Of a stretch of DNA of 64,000 nucleotides, positions 12,868-24,520 are shown in pieces (positions within the stretch are counted from its first letter, which is position 1; each line of letters begins with the position of its first letter). A program made the translations under genes and the position numbers. The stretch lies in the NCBI RefSeq assembly GCF_949628215.1, contig NC_134286.1, positions 2,976,001 to 3,040,000 of the forward strand, in the 5' to 3' direction. A model generated the notes under the pieces. That model had not been told where the DNA came from. It saw nothing but the letters and a program-made list of their open reading frames with translations, and did not search any database. Source of the DNA: Phalacrocorax aristotelis. Its lineage: Eukaryota > Chordata > Aves > Suliformes > Phalacrocoracidae.

Positions 12868-13195
12868 GGCTGCTTCCTGCGCTACAATTTGATTAGCCTT
12901 GTGTTTTATTTCTTCAGCAGCGATTTCAATTTATCTCTGATTTGGAGCATGAAAAGCTGCTTTTATAGTTGTAAGCAGAGGAGAAAAAGGCATCCGGGAA
13001 GCAAATATAGAGAGCTCTTCTGGCTTTATAGGAGCTGCAGGAACAAGTAAAATGATTTTAGAGCAGCAGAAAACAAAGTGATGCTGGGAGATGATCTATC
13101 TTTGCAATCTGTATTTAAGTTCCCTGTCAGCCCCTCTGCGAGTGCAGAACATTACATATTCTGTGCAGCTCCAAAGTAACCTAAAGGAGCCAAAA
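12868..13195. promoter_or_regulatory. Candidate conserved non-coding element
   Basis: A low-CpG block with TTTGATTAGCC, TTATCTCTGATTTGG, several AGCAG/CTGC words and TAAAATGATTTTA (a near-palindrome at about 13049-13061). It runs directly into the CpG-rich patch at 13205. The layout, an AT-rich element beside a CpG cluster, is common at developmental enhancers. Not aligned. Confidence 0.28.
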
Positions 13196-13204
13196 ATTGT
13201 CAGT

Positions 13205-13345
13205 GCAGAAATCCCCTGTGCGGAAGGGATCTCTGCCAGCGCGGCGGCCGCACGCGGCTCCCTGACAGCTCCTTCTGTCCACTGTGGCTCGAGGAGCCGG
13301 AGGAGCCGCTCCCTCTGGAGCTTGGAATCGATGGATGCTTTCGAA
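13205..13345. other. Short CpG-dense patch with hairpin and NotI site
   Basis: About a dozen CpGs fall within 140 bases, including a NotI-type GCGGCCGC at 13244-13251. At its left edge GCAGAAATCCC (13205-13215) pairs with GGGATCTCTGC (13226-13236) at 10 of 11 positions around a 10-base loop. Frames of 143 codons (plus) and 84 codons (minus) both cross the patch and neither is recognisable. It may be a tiny orphan CpG island or GC-rich chance sequence. Confidence 0.35.
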
Positions 13346-14675
13346 TGCAAACATTCCCGTTTGGGCTCTGCTGTGAGGTGCTTTCTTAAAAATCATAAAC
13401 TTTTCTTTGTTTTCTCAGAAGGAAAATACTGGAGATTTTCAATTCCTTCCCGCTTCAGCTGGGTCAGCGAGCAAGCCATCAACCAAGTGCCTGGGGAGCT
13501 GCTGGTGGCGTCGGAGACCTGAAACCGCTGGCTTTGGAGGAGGAGGAGGAAGGAAGAACAGTCTTGGTGGAAGCATCCTACCATCAAGTCCTTACCTGAA
13601 GACTCAGGAAGTCAGTCTCACAGCTGGGCTTAACAGGAATTGCTTTCCCCGCCTTGGTGTTGGAGGACAGCTGGGGAATGGCACCACGGTGCAAACACAA
13701 GACATCAAGGCAGCATCCCTCAACGGCAGCTGGGTCTTGACTAGGAGAAGTGCTGATGAGCCCTACCCTGGGTTTTGTGTGCTCGCTCTGAGTCTGATTC
13801 AACAAGGTGTCTCAACAAGCATCCTTCCTTTGGGATCGCTATGAAGCACTGGCTACTGCAGAAGTTCCCCACAGATGCCTGGGTTTGCTGCTCCCTGGTT
13901 TAGGTCGCTGCCTTAGGCTGAAGCTTGGAATTTAACACCCATTCCTGCTCCAGTGGCAATGCAGGCATGGGAAGCTGTCATTTATTTTTCTCGGCTCTAC
14001 AGGTCTGCCCTACCCATCCTTGTCACCTTTGGGAACCCAAGGCAAGGTAACAGCTCCAGTTAGAGACACACATTTCTCATTATTTGTGTCTTCGGCCAAA
14101 ATAAGTAAACAAAGAGATAGATAGCAGATAGACAGGTAAGTAAAAACGGTCGCGTCCAACTTTCCAGGATGATGGAGCAAGTCATGCCTTGCTTTTCCAG
14201 CAGTTCAGTTTTCCCACATCCGTGAATTTGCTTGTTTTATGCAAATAATAAGCATGGATTTCCTGCAGGCCTGTGACACTGCTTTAATAGCACGCACTCT
14301 GGGAGAGCTTTCTGTCCTGTTTCTGGGTTAATATTTGTTGCTGTGGCTGTAAAAGTGAAATAAAACCAAGAGAAATTGTGTTTGCCAGAAAACCATGCCC
14401 CTCTCTTTGGCACAGGAGGGGACAGCGAGCACCAGTGGGGTGGGACGGAGGGGGCAGAGCATCTCCCGGCTCCCATCCAGTCCAGAAGACGTGAACAACC
14501 AGCAAAGGGCCAACCCTTCTGCCAGCTGTTTGCACCAGCCAGGTACCTGGAGCAAGAAAAAACGGCAAGGCTGATGGCCAGGGCCCCTGCTCAGGGCACC
14601 AGTCAGGCGCTCAGATGCTCGTCTCCAAGCCCCAGCCCCAGCATCTGTGGCAGTTTGAAATGAAGTTCTTTTTGG
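13346..14675. other. Unassigned unique sequence
   Basis: No gene is recognised despite a 145-codon plus-strand frame at 13407-13844, whose glycine/serine-rich content reflects a GGA-repeat run at 13528-13560. Short GATA-type repeats occur at 14113-14135. An octamer ATGCAAAT is at 14239-14246. Confidence 0.55.
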
Positions 14676-14702
14676 TTTTTTTTTTTCTCTCTCTCTCTCT
14701 CC
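14676..14702 (+). repeat. T run followed by (CT)n microsatellite
   Basis: Eleven T are followed by about seven CT units. Simple sequence, probably polymorphic. Confidence 0.9.
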
Positions 14703-14704
14703 AG

Positions 14705-15125
14705 TCTATTAAAGCTTTAGGAATGACTTTTCCAATCTGAGCAAAAGCTCTAGATTCACCCTTAAAAGAGACATTTTTAATATCTAAAAAATATTAAAAC
14801 ACAAAGAGGGAAAATAAAAGATATCTGGAGTGGGAAGAAGCTGAGCTGTAAGAGCTTTGGAAGAGAAAGGATTAGAAGCCAGCTTTTCTCTAAAGACTTT
14901 ATATAGAGAAAAAAAAATCACTTTGGAAACAATTATTTACAAAGTTCAAAGTCTTTGGCACCCTTTGCTTTGGTAAGATAAGGGGCAACAAATAACATCC
15001 ATAGTCGCAAGGAGTTAGCCCAATTACTTCTGTCAGCAAAACTAATTTTACAAAAAATATATTTCTTCTAGGAAGAATACTTTTCTTGCTTCAAATTCAT
15101 TTTTACATTGCTAATAAGTCTCTTA
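14705..15125. promoter_or_regulatory. Candidate enhancer with TCF/HNF4-like and GATA words
   Basis: An AT-rich, CpG-free block. At 14939-14973 the words ACAAAGTTCAAAG, TCTTTGGC, CCTTTGCTTTGG form a cluster of CTTTG/CAAAG boxes in both directions, the type bound by TCF/LEF or by nuclear receptors such as HNF4. A strong GATA word AAGATAAGGGG follows at 14976. Upstream are SRF/MEF2-like TTTATATAGA and AAAAATATTAAAA. Sequence reading only. Confidence 0.32.
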
Positions 15126-16400
15126 GCAGTAGATTATAAGTGCCTCTTAAGCCAGGAGCGGGCGGATCGCCCTGAGCGCAGCCAGCGGTCTCATCTCCGG
15201 AAAAGACGTGATTGAAGCCGAGGAGAATTTCGCCTGAGGAGGTTCACTGCAGGTGTTTGGTCCCGTGTCTGTAACCTGCACCGTTACAGAAACTGTTAAT
15301 AATTATTATACACTGCCAATCTTCAGAAACATGATCCAGGTCTATTCTGACCTTTTTACCTCGCCTTACATCTAGAAATGAGAGGGTGTTTTCAGGGCTA
15401 CATGCCCAGAGAGTAGAAAGGAGTCCACCTGCCTGACAGGCCATATCAGGCCCACGAACCTTAAAAAAACATCCAAAATGATCCAAAAACCCTCTGAAAC
15501 ATCCTAAACCTGGCACCTGCTGAGCCAGGTAAACCCTTTAAGGCAATGTAAGTTCAGAATTATTTAACTTCAGTAAAAAAGTGATGGATGAGAGATTAAG
15601 ACGATCAAAGACAGCTCTCTCCAGCTGGCCCCGATGGGTCCCGCTTTCCTGAGCTCCATGGATGTGGCACGTTTCCCGAGGAGATGCTGAAAAGCACCTG
15701 GCTGTGCTCTCTGGAGGTGAGCAAAAGTAGGAGCTGGATTGAGGCAGGGAGACAAGTAGTAGGTACAGAGGAAAAACAGAGAATTAAAACTTTTTGACAC
15801 GCCACAAGAACAATTTGAAAAAAAAAGAATTTACTGTCCCTTTGTGGATAAACACAATTATATGAACCCTTCTTGAAGGCAGTGCCAAGCCCCAGGCTGC
15901 CCTCGGCACCTCACCTGCACGGTGCAGAAGCGGCTGTGCTCCCCGGCTGGGAATTCACCGGCCCGACTCCAAAGAGCCTGTCGGTGCCGTCTCCTGTGCT
16001 GGGGAGGGCAGAAAGAATAAAATGTGATTTTAAAGCTAATAAGAATTACAGCTGATAATGCCTGTATAGAACAATAGGCTGTTTTCAGGGAGATTATTGT
16101 TAAGTATTGCCTGCTCCGCAGCGCTTTGCACGGAAAAGCGTCAGAAACAACGCGCCTCAGGAAACTGCCTGGAAAATCAATGCAGTAGCTTAATTCACAC
16201 AGACAAATGCTCACTTGTGCCAGGGAAATATTGAGATGATGAAGAAAGAGGATCGGCTTCCAGCCTGGGATACTCTGGGCAACTCTCTGATTCGTGCACA
16301 GGCGCTTCGCTGGAGAGCAGAGATTAGAGGCGTCTAGGCCCAGGCTGGGCTTTATAAGAAAGCACCTGACAAAGTTACAAATCTAAATCCTGCACCCAGA
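15126..16400. other. Unassigned sequence
   Basis: No gene is recognised. A minus-strand frame of 118 codons (15858-16214) has no known domain. GC-rich patches at 15160-15215 and 15880-16000 contain scattered CpGs but are too short to call islands. Confidence 0.55.
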
Positions 16401-16404
16401 AAAG

Positions 16405-16990
16405 GGGCTAAATTCTTTAAATCAAGTTATTCCATTTTAATTCCTCGCTTTCCTCAATATTTTGTTCCAAAGGCTTTTGGCAATTCATGTCAAAGAGCTA
16501 AGTAAATATTTTCCTGCGCTGTGTGGAAGATGATGTCAGGCCATGATGGAAGTGAAATACTGACTTTGTATATCTGTTTGTGCCTGAGATGGAATTGCCT
16601 CATTTTGTGAGATTATAGAAAATGCATTCTGTGATTATATACGCCCCTAGAGGCCTCAGGGAGGTGAGATTATGCATCTCACAATGTTATTTTACCAGGA
16701 AAAAAATGGGCTAAGTAAATAAAAAATCAGCAGGATGTGACTTCATCGTGCACTGTTGACATCTGCTTATATGATTTAAAGGACGTTACTATGAATATCA
16801 TAGTTGCTAATGTAAATGATGAAGAAATCATAGGTCAATCATATAATAATAAATATTAGCATAGGTTTCCCAAGGCCAGAAATGGCTGAAATGGTAATTG
16901 GAATTATGATTTTACTCTTGAATTATGTGATACTGAAAACACTTTGATGGCCGCTGCTTTCCTGTAACTGCCCCATTAAAGCCAAGCAGA
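16405..16990. promoter_or_regulatory. Candidate conserved non-coding element with AP-2 and palindromic sites
   Basis: Nearly 600 AT-rich bases with very few CpGs and no repeat. It contains a perfect inverted repeat GTGAGAT-TATGC-ATCTCAC at 16664-16682, an AP-2-like GCCTCAGGG just before it, ATGAATATCATAG, CAATCATATAATAATAAAT and GGTAATTGGAATTATG. The long run of factor-like words without low-complexity sequence makes this the best enhancer candidate in the window by eye. Needs multi-species alignment. Confidence 0.38.
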
Positions 16991-17685
16991 TACACTCTCC
17001 AATCTCTCTTATTCCAAGAAATAATGTCACCCTTTCGTAGGGATTATTTTTCTTTCACGTAGACACGCCCCTCACCCCGTACGCTGCATTAAGCTGCCAT
17101 GTCGGAGGGGTGCATTGAGCTGCACCTACGTGAGCCCTGCCGCGCTGGGTGCTGGTCTGAGGATGCAGCACCCCACCTCTGTCATCCGCGTTAGATACCT
17201 CGGGGTGAGGTGGGAAAAGAGGAAAAAAGCCTCGTAACTGTGCTGCAGGCACAAAGCAAGCATCTAACCTCGTCCTCAACCGCTTCCCTCTTAAACACGA
17301 GAATAAAGTGCTCTCAAAACACATTAATGCAATAGCCAATATATTAAATTTGATTAAAGGCTGATCCAAACAATATGGTTTGAATTGACAAAATACCTGA
17401 AACCCATGGCACTATTTATGACACCAGTGAATTACCCTGGACACACAGAAGACACAAAAAAATGCGGCTGCAGCTGTAGCGTAATTCATTTAGGAGTTAT
17501 CTGGCAACACCTTGTGCAGCAAAAAATTACCCCAGCCAGGCTAGTGCTGCAAAGCAAATGTGTTCTTCCAGAGGGCGAGGGGGTGGCAGTCACTTTAAAG
17601 CGCTAAGTGTCATTCTTCACCTGCTTTCCCCAGCGCCGTACATCCCTCCCTGCGATGAAGGCAGCATGCATTTGTCCCAGAGCGG
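16991..17685. other. Unassigned sequence
   Basis: A modest CpG-containing stretch at 17060-17290 is open on the minus strand (104 codons) without a recognisable product. A partial CTCF-like core (CTTCCAGAGGGC, 17565-17576) matches 10 of 12 positions and is not called. Confidence 0.5.
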
Positions 17686-17689
17686 TCTG

Positions 17690-18005
17690 AAAGTCAGAAG
17701 CTGCTACATGAAAATATTTTAAGTAATAGGAGTTGCTGGGTGATTACTGCGTTACCTGGGGATTCCTGCCAACTGCCGCATACGGCGGGCTTTGGAAGTG
17801 CTGCTAAATCATATCTTTAGAAGGAAAAAAAAAACCACAATCTAATCCTCTAATGCTATCTGAATATTGTTGGGCTGTTTTCCTTTAATGCTCGTAACTC
17901 CTTGCTGATGGGAAGCTCATAGCTGAGCAGTCATGTTCTAGCTGGTGCCTAATGCTGAAACACTCCAGATGAAGAAATCCAGATACGCTATGAGTATTTC
18001 GGTGT
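17690..18005. promoter_or_regulatory. Candidate conserved non-coding element
   Basis: Unique sequence with GGTGATTACTGCG, CTGCTAAATCATATC, CTAATCCTCTAATGC (two TAAT-class words, OTX/PITX-like TAATCC) and AGCTGAGCAGTCATG. It lacks repeats and reads like the neighbouring enhancer-like blocks. Not aligned. Confidence 0.25.
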
Positions 18006-19041
18006 GGTTACACAAAAGTCTAAAATTAGGTCATAAATTATATAACCTTGCAAGGAAACAACAAATTTAATGACTATGCCAAACCAGAGATAAAAGCTGA
18101 GGAAGGAAATAGCATCTTTCTCATTAAATATTAAGGATCAGATCCTTCAAACATTTTTCCAGTGATGAACTCTGTGGGAGTTTGGCATCTGTATTTGTGT
18201 GTATTCCATAGAATATGCTTATACATCACATACAAGTGCTGAATGTGATTTATGGAGCACACACACCTAGTAAGTGTATTTATAATGCATAAATATATTC
18301 CATCAAGAGCAGAGAAGGTGATTAGTGACAGTTTCCTAAGAAATTTAATCAGATATCGTGATGGCTTATTTCCAGTGTTGCTCCAAAAGGGTTTTTCATT
18401 ACAGGGCACTCAGAAAGAGCAGGTAGAGGCTTCTCTTTTTCATACTTACAGCAGCAGCAGATATCACCAACTTGGAGATCAGCTCTGTGCATCCTCGGTG
18501 GGATTGAAGAACCCTGTAAAGGAAGGAAGGTTACCAAGTTGTAACAAGGGATTTGAAATGCCCTGCAGCCTTTGAATCTCTCCCCTAATGCTACCATGCC
18601 CCAGTCTTTCTCCTAACCTTACACAAGACAAAACTGGTTTGAGCTATTTAAAGTAATGCAGGGCTGAGATTTTTGCGTGTATTCCCTCAAAAGTTTTAAG
18701 CAATTCCCCTGGGACCGATGGCCAGTGCTGGTGCCCCGAGTAAGTTAATGAGCGGGGATGAGGATCTCTGATGGACTACGCCAGATAGCGCTCCCATCCT
18801 TGCTGTCGTCAAAGCCTCTCTGATAACCATGTCCATTTTTTCAGAGATTTGAGTCATTTGTGGATTGACTGTATAATCCTTGTGCTGAAGCCTGGGAAAA
18901 CTGCTGTTGATGCCCTTGGCAAATTCTTATCCTAAAAAAGCATGAAAAAGAGTAGCAAGTAATTTCAATTCCATAAAATATATTAAATGCAGCACACAGG
19001 TATGTAAATGGGAAACTCCATAACTGTAATTTGCCCATTTA
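18006..19041. other. Unassigned unique sequence
   Basis: No gene or repeat is recognised. Overlapping plus (107 codon, 18252-18575) and minus (92 and 82 codon) frames show no known domain. Confidence 0.55.
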
Positions 19042-19114
19042 GAGCCTGATCTAAAGGCTATAAAAGTTAATTTGAAATCTTTTCATTGATTTTAATGGCC
19101 TTTAGATCGGGCTC
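19042..19114 (+). repeat. Foldback element with 30-base arms (hairpin-forming)
   Basis: Arms 19042-19071 and 19085-19114 are inverted copies: 25 of 30 positions are complementary in DNA, with a 13-base loop. The outer 17 bases (GAGCCTGATCTAAAGGC and its partner) differ at one position. In plus-strand RNA four of the five mismatches become G-U pairs, giving a near-continuous 30-base-pair stem. The ends (GCCTGAT.. / ..ATCGGGC) and inner ATTGATTTTAATGG recall old palindromic MITE-like elements spread through sauropsid genomes. A miRNA precursor is possible but less likely than a transposon relic. Confidence 0.6.
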
Positions 19115-20293
19115 GTATCACTCACTGCATATCATGTTTGTTTCAGTGCAATAGTGCACTTATCTAAAACGGGAATTATGTGGATTATAACACATACAGA
19201 TCCACTGCTTATTGTCCAAAGGCAAAGCCTGTGAAATTTATTACTTTAGCAACACATGTAAAATCTAAAAATCAAAAGAAAGCCCAAATAATGATTACAC
19301 TTTTTAAAAGCACAATAAAAAATGAGGAGGCCTTCTTTTCATTATATACTAATACAATCTAAATGTATTTTAAGCATCATGAAATCCAAATGGAATTTCT
19401 CACAATTCCTCATTCTGACTGCAGCAGTTCAACAAAAAATTACATGTAAATGATTCAAAACGTCTTGAAGAAACAACATTTTTTTCTAATTGGAGGAGAA
19501 GAGAAAAAAAAATGTTTCAACCCAGGCTCAGCAAGGGATAACAGTATTACAGTCGCTGCACGGAGAATTTAGCCACTCATAATTCTAAATCCTTCTCAAA
19601 CGCTTTATTGCTATAAGGTGGCTAATACCAGCCTCTACACAACAGGGCTCCCATAGCATTAACCATGAGAGACAGGCTTCCAGAAAGAAACTATAGCAAA
19701 GTAATTGTAAATCTCTAATGATGCATAAAACCAAGCTGAATTGGTCCTGAATTCTCAGCATAAAAGAAATGAACCATCAGAAGAACCAATTCTGGTGGCA
19801 GTATAACATACCACAGTGTGGAAACTGTTTATGGTGTTTGCTGCAGTGGAAATATTCCTACTAATATGCAAACGATACGAATTCATTAAAAATGCCCAAA
19901 TGTTGCAACTTCTCATAATACCATGTGTGACATTAAAAACAAACCATTAGCCAAAAGAAAACCTCGTCTGTGCCAAAACAATTTGCCGTCTTCTTTCCCA
20001 GCCATAGCCAGTTGTCCATACGATGAATTCAGGGGGTTCTGCATGCTTTTAAACCCATCTCACGAGACTTTGAGGCTGATGCTGCGCCCCACGGCAGGTG
20101 CTGCCCCACCAGGCTGGGCTGTGTTGGAGCTCTGCCCTCCGAGGCTGTCACACCCCCAGCTGCTCAGCCGGACCTCGACTGACTAGGTGGGCAGGAGTCC
20201 AGCCTGACACCTCATCCCCCTCCCCGGCTCTGCTCAAGGAGAGCTGTGCTGGGGCCTCCAGCAGTGGCCTTCAAGGGTACAGATCCAGGGCCA
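19115..20293. other. Unassigned unique sequence
   Basis: AT-rich to about 20020, then GC-rich (20080-20290) up to the CR1 edge. The GC-rich part has an 87-codon frame without known domain. No exon is recognised. Confidence 0.55.
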
Positions 20294-20695
20294 TATAGAA
20301 TCACAGAATCACAGAACCATGAAGGTTGTAAAAGACCTCGAGGATCATCAAGTCCAACCGTCAACCCAACACCCCCTGGCCTCCTAAACCATGCCCTGAA
20401 GTGCCACGTCTACATGTTTTTTGAACGCCCCCCAGGGACGGTGACTCCCCCACCTCTCTGGGCAGCCTGTGCCAGGGCCTGACCGCTCTGGCAGGGAAGA
20501 CATTTTCCCTCATCTCCAACCCAAACCTCCCCTGACGCAGCTTGAGGCCGTTTCCTCTCATCCTGTCACTGGTGACTTGGGAGCAGAGACCGACCCCCCC
20601 CTCACTCCAGCCCCTCTCAGGCAGCTGCAGAGAGCGAGAAGGGCTCCCCTCAGCCCCCTCTTCTCCAGGCTAAACCCCCCCAGCCCCCTCAACAT
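20294..20695 (-). repeat. CR1 LINE, 3' portion (about 400 bases)
   Basis: Read on the minus strand, the element ends in the octamer series ATTCTGTG ATTCTGTG ATTCTAT at 20294-20316, preceded by the CR1 words TTGGACTTGATGATCC, CAGGCTGCCCAGAG and CTGGAGAAGAGG. The plus strand shows the reverse complements, such as AAGTCCAACCGTCAACCC. It is 5' truncated near 20695, as usual for CR1, and covers mainly the 3' untranslated end. Frames of up to 121 codons crossing it are by-products. CR1 copies usually lack target duplications, and none is obvious. Confidence 0.95.
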
Positions 20696-23600
20696 GGCAG
20701 ACAGGGCTGTCGCTGCTGATGTGTCAAAGAAACGCAAAACCTCGCATTTCCTTAGAAAGTTTAGTCAATCCCCACTGGATAAGCATCCAATAAAATATTT
20801 AAATCCATCCTTAACGATATTATTTAATTATTAAATGATGCAATCCACAAACTAACATTGAACCCAGTTCATTCAGAAACCTCAATGCACAAACCTGGAC
20901 CTTTACCCATTAAATCACCGCTGTCCAGAGGAAACTTGCTCCAGAAGCAGCTCAGATTGATTATCTGAGACACCAGAAACCACCTACTCATGCACAAACA
21001 GCAGGCGCAGAGGTTATACGTGTTTCCCCATGCAGCCTTACCCAGGAGCTTCAGTGTGGCCATAAACACGATTTCTTTTGAGATGAGAAGCCAGTCTTAC
21101 TCTCGCATCTAGAAGATCTCTGGCTTTTTTTAGACACTGCCATGAGGTATTGCAAGGGACGATGCTTTTCTAGCACCAGGGCATCTGTCCACTGAGAACT
21201 AGATTGACAAGGCTGAGACGGTTGGGTTTGTTTGTTTTATCGTTTCACAACTCTAAGAGCCAGACATCTGAAAGCTCAGATACATCATTGCACAGTGTCA
21301 AAACCAACGAAGGCACAGATTTGAAATCTGCATACATGGACAAAAATAGGGCATATCTGAAATTAATTAAATTTTCTAGGCACTACCTAGAGAACAATAT
21401 TTATCTATAATAAGCATACATCAATATACATCACATTTAGTGCATGGTTTTTAGTGAAGCGGCAGTTTTCAAGCCTTGTGTGTAGGACTCTAAGGTTTAG
21501 CAATTAATTTTCTTTTTTAAAAAAACATTTTGAAGAATTCTTTTATAAAAAACAAGAAGCAAATATCACCGATTTAAAGTCAAACTAAAATAAAATTAAT
21601 TGCAGGGGACCCACTGGGAATTTCTATGCCTGAAGTTGCAACTGTCTGCGTCAGATACTACCTGCGCAGTGTAAAACATACCATAACTGTGTACAGGTGC
21701 TATAGTCTTGTCTATAATCCCCTTCAAAATTATGGGAAGAAAAGGTAAACAATTTTGTGAGGGATTTAAAACAAAAAAGCATTGATCTGACTCCGCTTCT
21801 ACTGTGGTTAATGAAATTTTTAACAGTAACAACAGTAGAAAAAGTTAGGATAAGAATAAAAGGTGAAGAAATTAAGTCTCCCTCTTAAATATGCCCATTG
21901 TACATATCTGTATAACAATAAAGGAATGGAGACTCTGGTGAAAGAGGGGAAAACTCTGCAGGCGTGAGAGAGAAATTAACTAGTCCGCACTGTTACAAAC
22001 TTCGTCGGTGAGGTGCTGGCACCACGAGCATCTTCTTTATTTACTTGTGAGTTAGGGGTCTTACCCTGGAGGGAGTTTTTATGGCTGTTCCTTTTGGAAA
22101 AATGTCCAAACTATTTGACCCTTGCCCTGAGGATCTCACAGCAGTAAGCGCTAGCCAAGATACTCCATCTGACACCTCTATATTCAAAGGTAACTCCATT
22201 TTTTCCAATCAAATCAGAACAACTCTAATTAAATTTAAACAAGAAGCTAAAGTGAGATGAATGGTTTATAGGTGCTTCATGCTTCCCTACATTGATTAAT
22301 AGATAAAGAATTCATACCTCCACCAAATTAGTTGACAAACCTTGCTGTAATTTATTCCTTGTACATGATGATCGGTAAGCACAGTGCACTCTAGTAGGGA
22401 CTGAGCTCCAGCTCCCTCTAAATATATTTTGTGCTGGTTGGCTGCACCCACCAGGTATTTACATTCCACAAATCTTGTCATTGTTTTCAAAGTTTCTCAA
22501 TATGGTTTTCATTTTAAATTAATGTAGCAGTGGTTATTCTTGCATAGAATGCCATTATTTGTGAATCTGGTTTGCAGTGCAGGCAGCTGCGTTGGACCGT
22601 GCTGTTTCTTGGTGCCCAAAGAACAGCTCTGTTGAGTTTTATTTGTCCTTCTGTTTTCCCTGATGCTGTCCTGCATATTACTCTGCCCAGTAAGTGAGCA
22701 GCAAATGCAAATTTCTTTCACATACAGATTAAATTTTGCTAGAGCCATGTATTTGTCACTTCAAAGTCAGGCTCTTTAACCCCAAAGCGGAGCCAGAAGG
22801 TGCTTACCTACTCCTAAAGCAGAGCACTACAAGAAGGCGGCATGCCAGGGGCTGGGCCATGGACTACCTGGCTGGCCAGCTGGCGGCGAGCCCCGGCCAC
22901 CATGGACCAGGCTGGAGCCATCCAGAGGTGGGGCCCATCGGGCAATGACCGAGCTTATTTTTAAGGAGTTTACGTTTTAGAATAATGCAGTTCAGGTTAG
23001 GGCGTGAACCAGCAGCTGGCAAGAGATGTATACAGGGCTTAATCTCATTCGTCAATTACTTTACAGTTCAAATTTTGCAAGGGGCATCCAGGCCTTGAGA
23101 AGGATACCCCTGTGTCAGAAAACCAGAAATCAATAAATCTATTCAGTAAAAAACATAATTTCATTTTGCTTCTTAACCAGAAATTAAGATACGCGCATTT
23201 CTCCCTTCCCAGTCCTCCCTGACTCAGATATATCCTGTGTTATATAAGTAATTGTTTTGAACCCACTCTAGGACACAGTCAGAGACATGACTCCAATAAC
23301 ACATTATCAGTAAAACAAAGCAAAACAGTTTCATGTCCCTGCTGGGTTTGTATATACACTCTTAAATGAGCAGATTCTCTCATTATTCACCCTGATCTGG
23401 TCATTGTATGCTTAGTCACAGCTGTCACAACAGGTGCCCGAGAGTCCTCCCCCTTCATGGCACTGTGGTTTCTCTCTAGGCTTTGTTGTCAAATTCCTCT
23501 GCTGCCTTTCTCTGGGGCTTTGCCGTTCCCTCTCCGGCTCTTCCCACATTCAACTTCATAATTACTTCTGAAATCACCCAGGGCTGGCTGACTCCAGATG

Positions 23601-24385
23601 TGACAACCCTTCATCTTAAGCACCAGTTCCTCTTTACAAGTTGTTGTTCTTCATCCCATCACATGAAATCATTTTATCCATCAACTTTGGCCATGCTTTT
23701 CTTGCCTGGGCCTTTTTCCACCTTTCTTGGTACCTCCAGTGACCACTTCACCTAATGCAATGCACAACAGTGCGTTGCAGACTCTACTTTGGGACTGCGC
23801 AGCATTTGGAGGCTGATTCCTCTCCTAAAAGAGATTATCTCCGCCTATGCCAAACGACAACAGGAGTCCCCAGTGAGTTGAGGATTTCCAGATGCGGTTT
23901 TGCCCAACATTATATTTTACATGAAAATTCTTTGAAATTAACATTTATGCCCCCAGATATCTTCTCTTCACTTTTGTTTCTCTCTAACATCCTTCAAAGG
24001 TGGTTTGGGGGTTCCCAAAACTGAGTGCAGAACTGCTCCCTTCCTGCCCTGTTCCTCTAGTTGCAGATTTATGTACTGCATTTTCCCGCTGAGCTTAGCA
24101 CTCATTGGGGATCTTTTACTGCTGAAAATCCTGTGAATTCTTAAATTATCAGCACGGTGCTACTGTGCACTAACAAAGTTTATCTGATACAACAGCATAT
24201 CAAACATTTTTAGTTCTTTAACAAATGTTTTCTTAGCTGGAAGCAAGTGTCCTCTGGCATTAAAGTACCTCCAAATAAAGAGACAATTTTGTATGATTTT
24301 TTTTGCTATTGTCTTCAAGGAATATAGCATAGGTTGAGGGCAAAATATAAAAAATTCAACCTCTTTTATGTTTTGTAGACATCAG
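20696..24385. other. Unassigned unique sequence
   Basis: No gene is recognised in this 3.7 kb. It is mostly AT-rich, with a small GC-rich patch at 22830-22945. An octamer ATGCAAAT lies at 22705-22712. Plus-strand frames at 23483-23755 and 23755-24024 (90 and 89 codons) abut, but their peptides have no known domain. No splice structure or repeat is evident. Confidence 0.55.
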
Positions 24386-24391
24386 AATTTA

Positions 24392-24520
24392 GGGCCTGAT
24401 TTACAAAGTGTTATAATCCATCAGTCCCACTGAATTGCAAAGGCTGGTGAGGGAGGAACTAGCCTGAAAGTCAGCTTTGTAACCTATATTAATCCCCTGA
24501 CGCACTGAAAAGATTGGGCC
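24392..24520. repeat. Possible old foldback/MITE relic
   Basis: The left end GGGCCTGATTTACAAAG and the right-side words AGCTTTGTAA and ATTGGGCC are roughly inverted relative to each other, with CCCACTGAATTGCAAAGG between them. This is the style of the decayed palindromic elements called elsewhere in this window, but much more degraded. Confidence 0.3.

Noticed and set aside
13091..13844. Overlapping 143- and 145-codon frames as a two-exon gene
   Set aside because: They lie in different frames and cross a CpG-rich hairpin patch and a GGA repeat, which explain the lack of stops. No family match.
17565..17576. CTCF-like core CTTCCAGAGGGC
   Set aside because: Only 10 of 12 core positions fit, with the two mismatches in the important CCA part.
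20098..20834. Frames of 66-121 codons at 20.1-20.8 kb
   Set aside because: They run through or beside the minus-strand CR1 3' end and are by-products of the repeat and its GC-rich flank.
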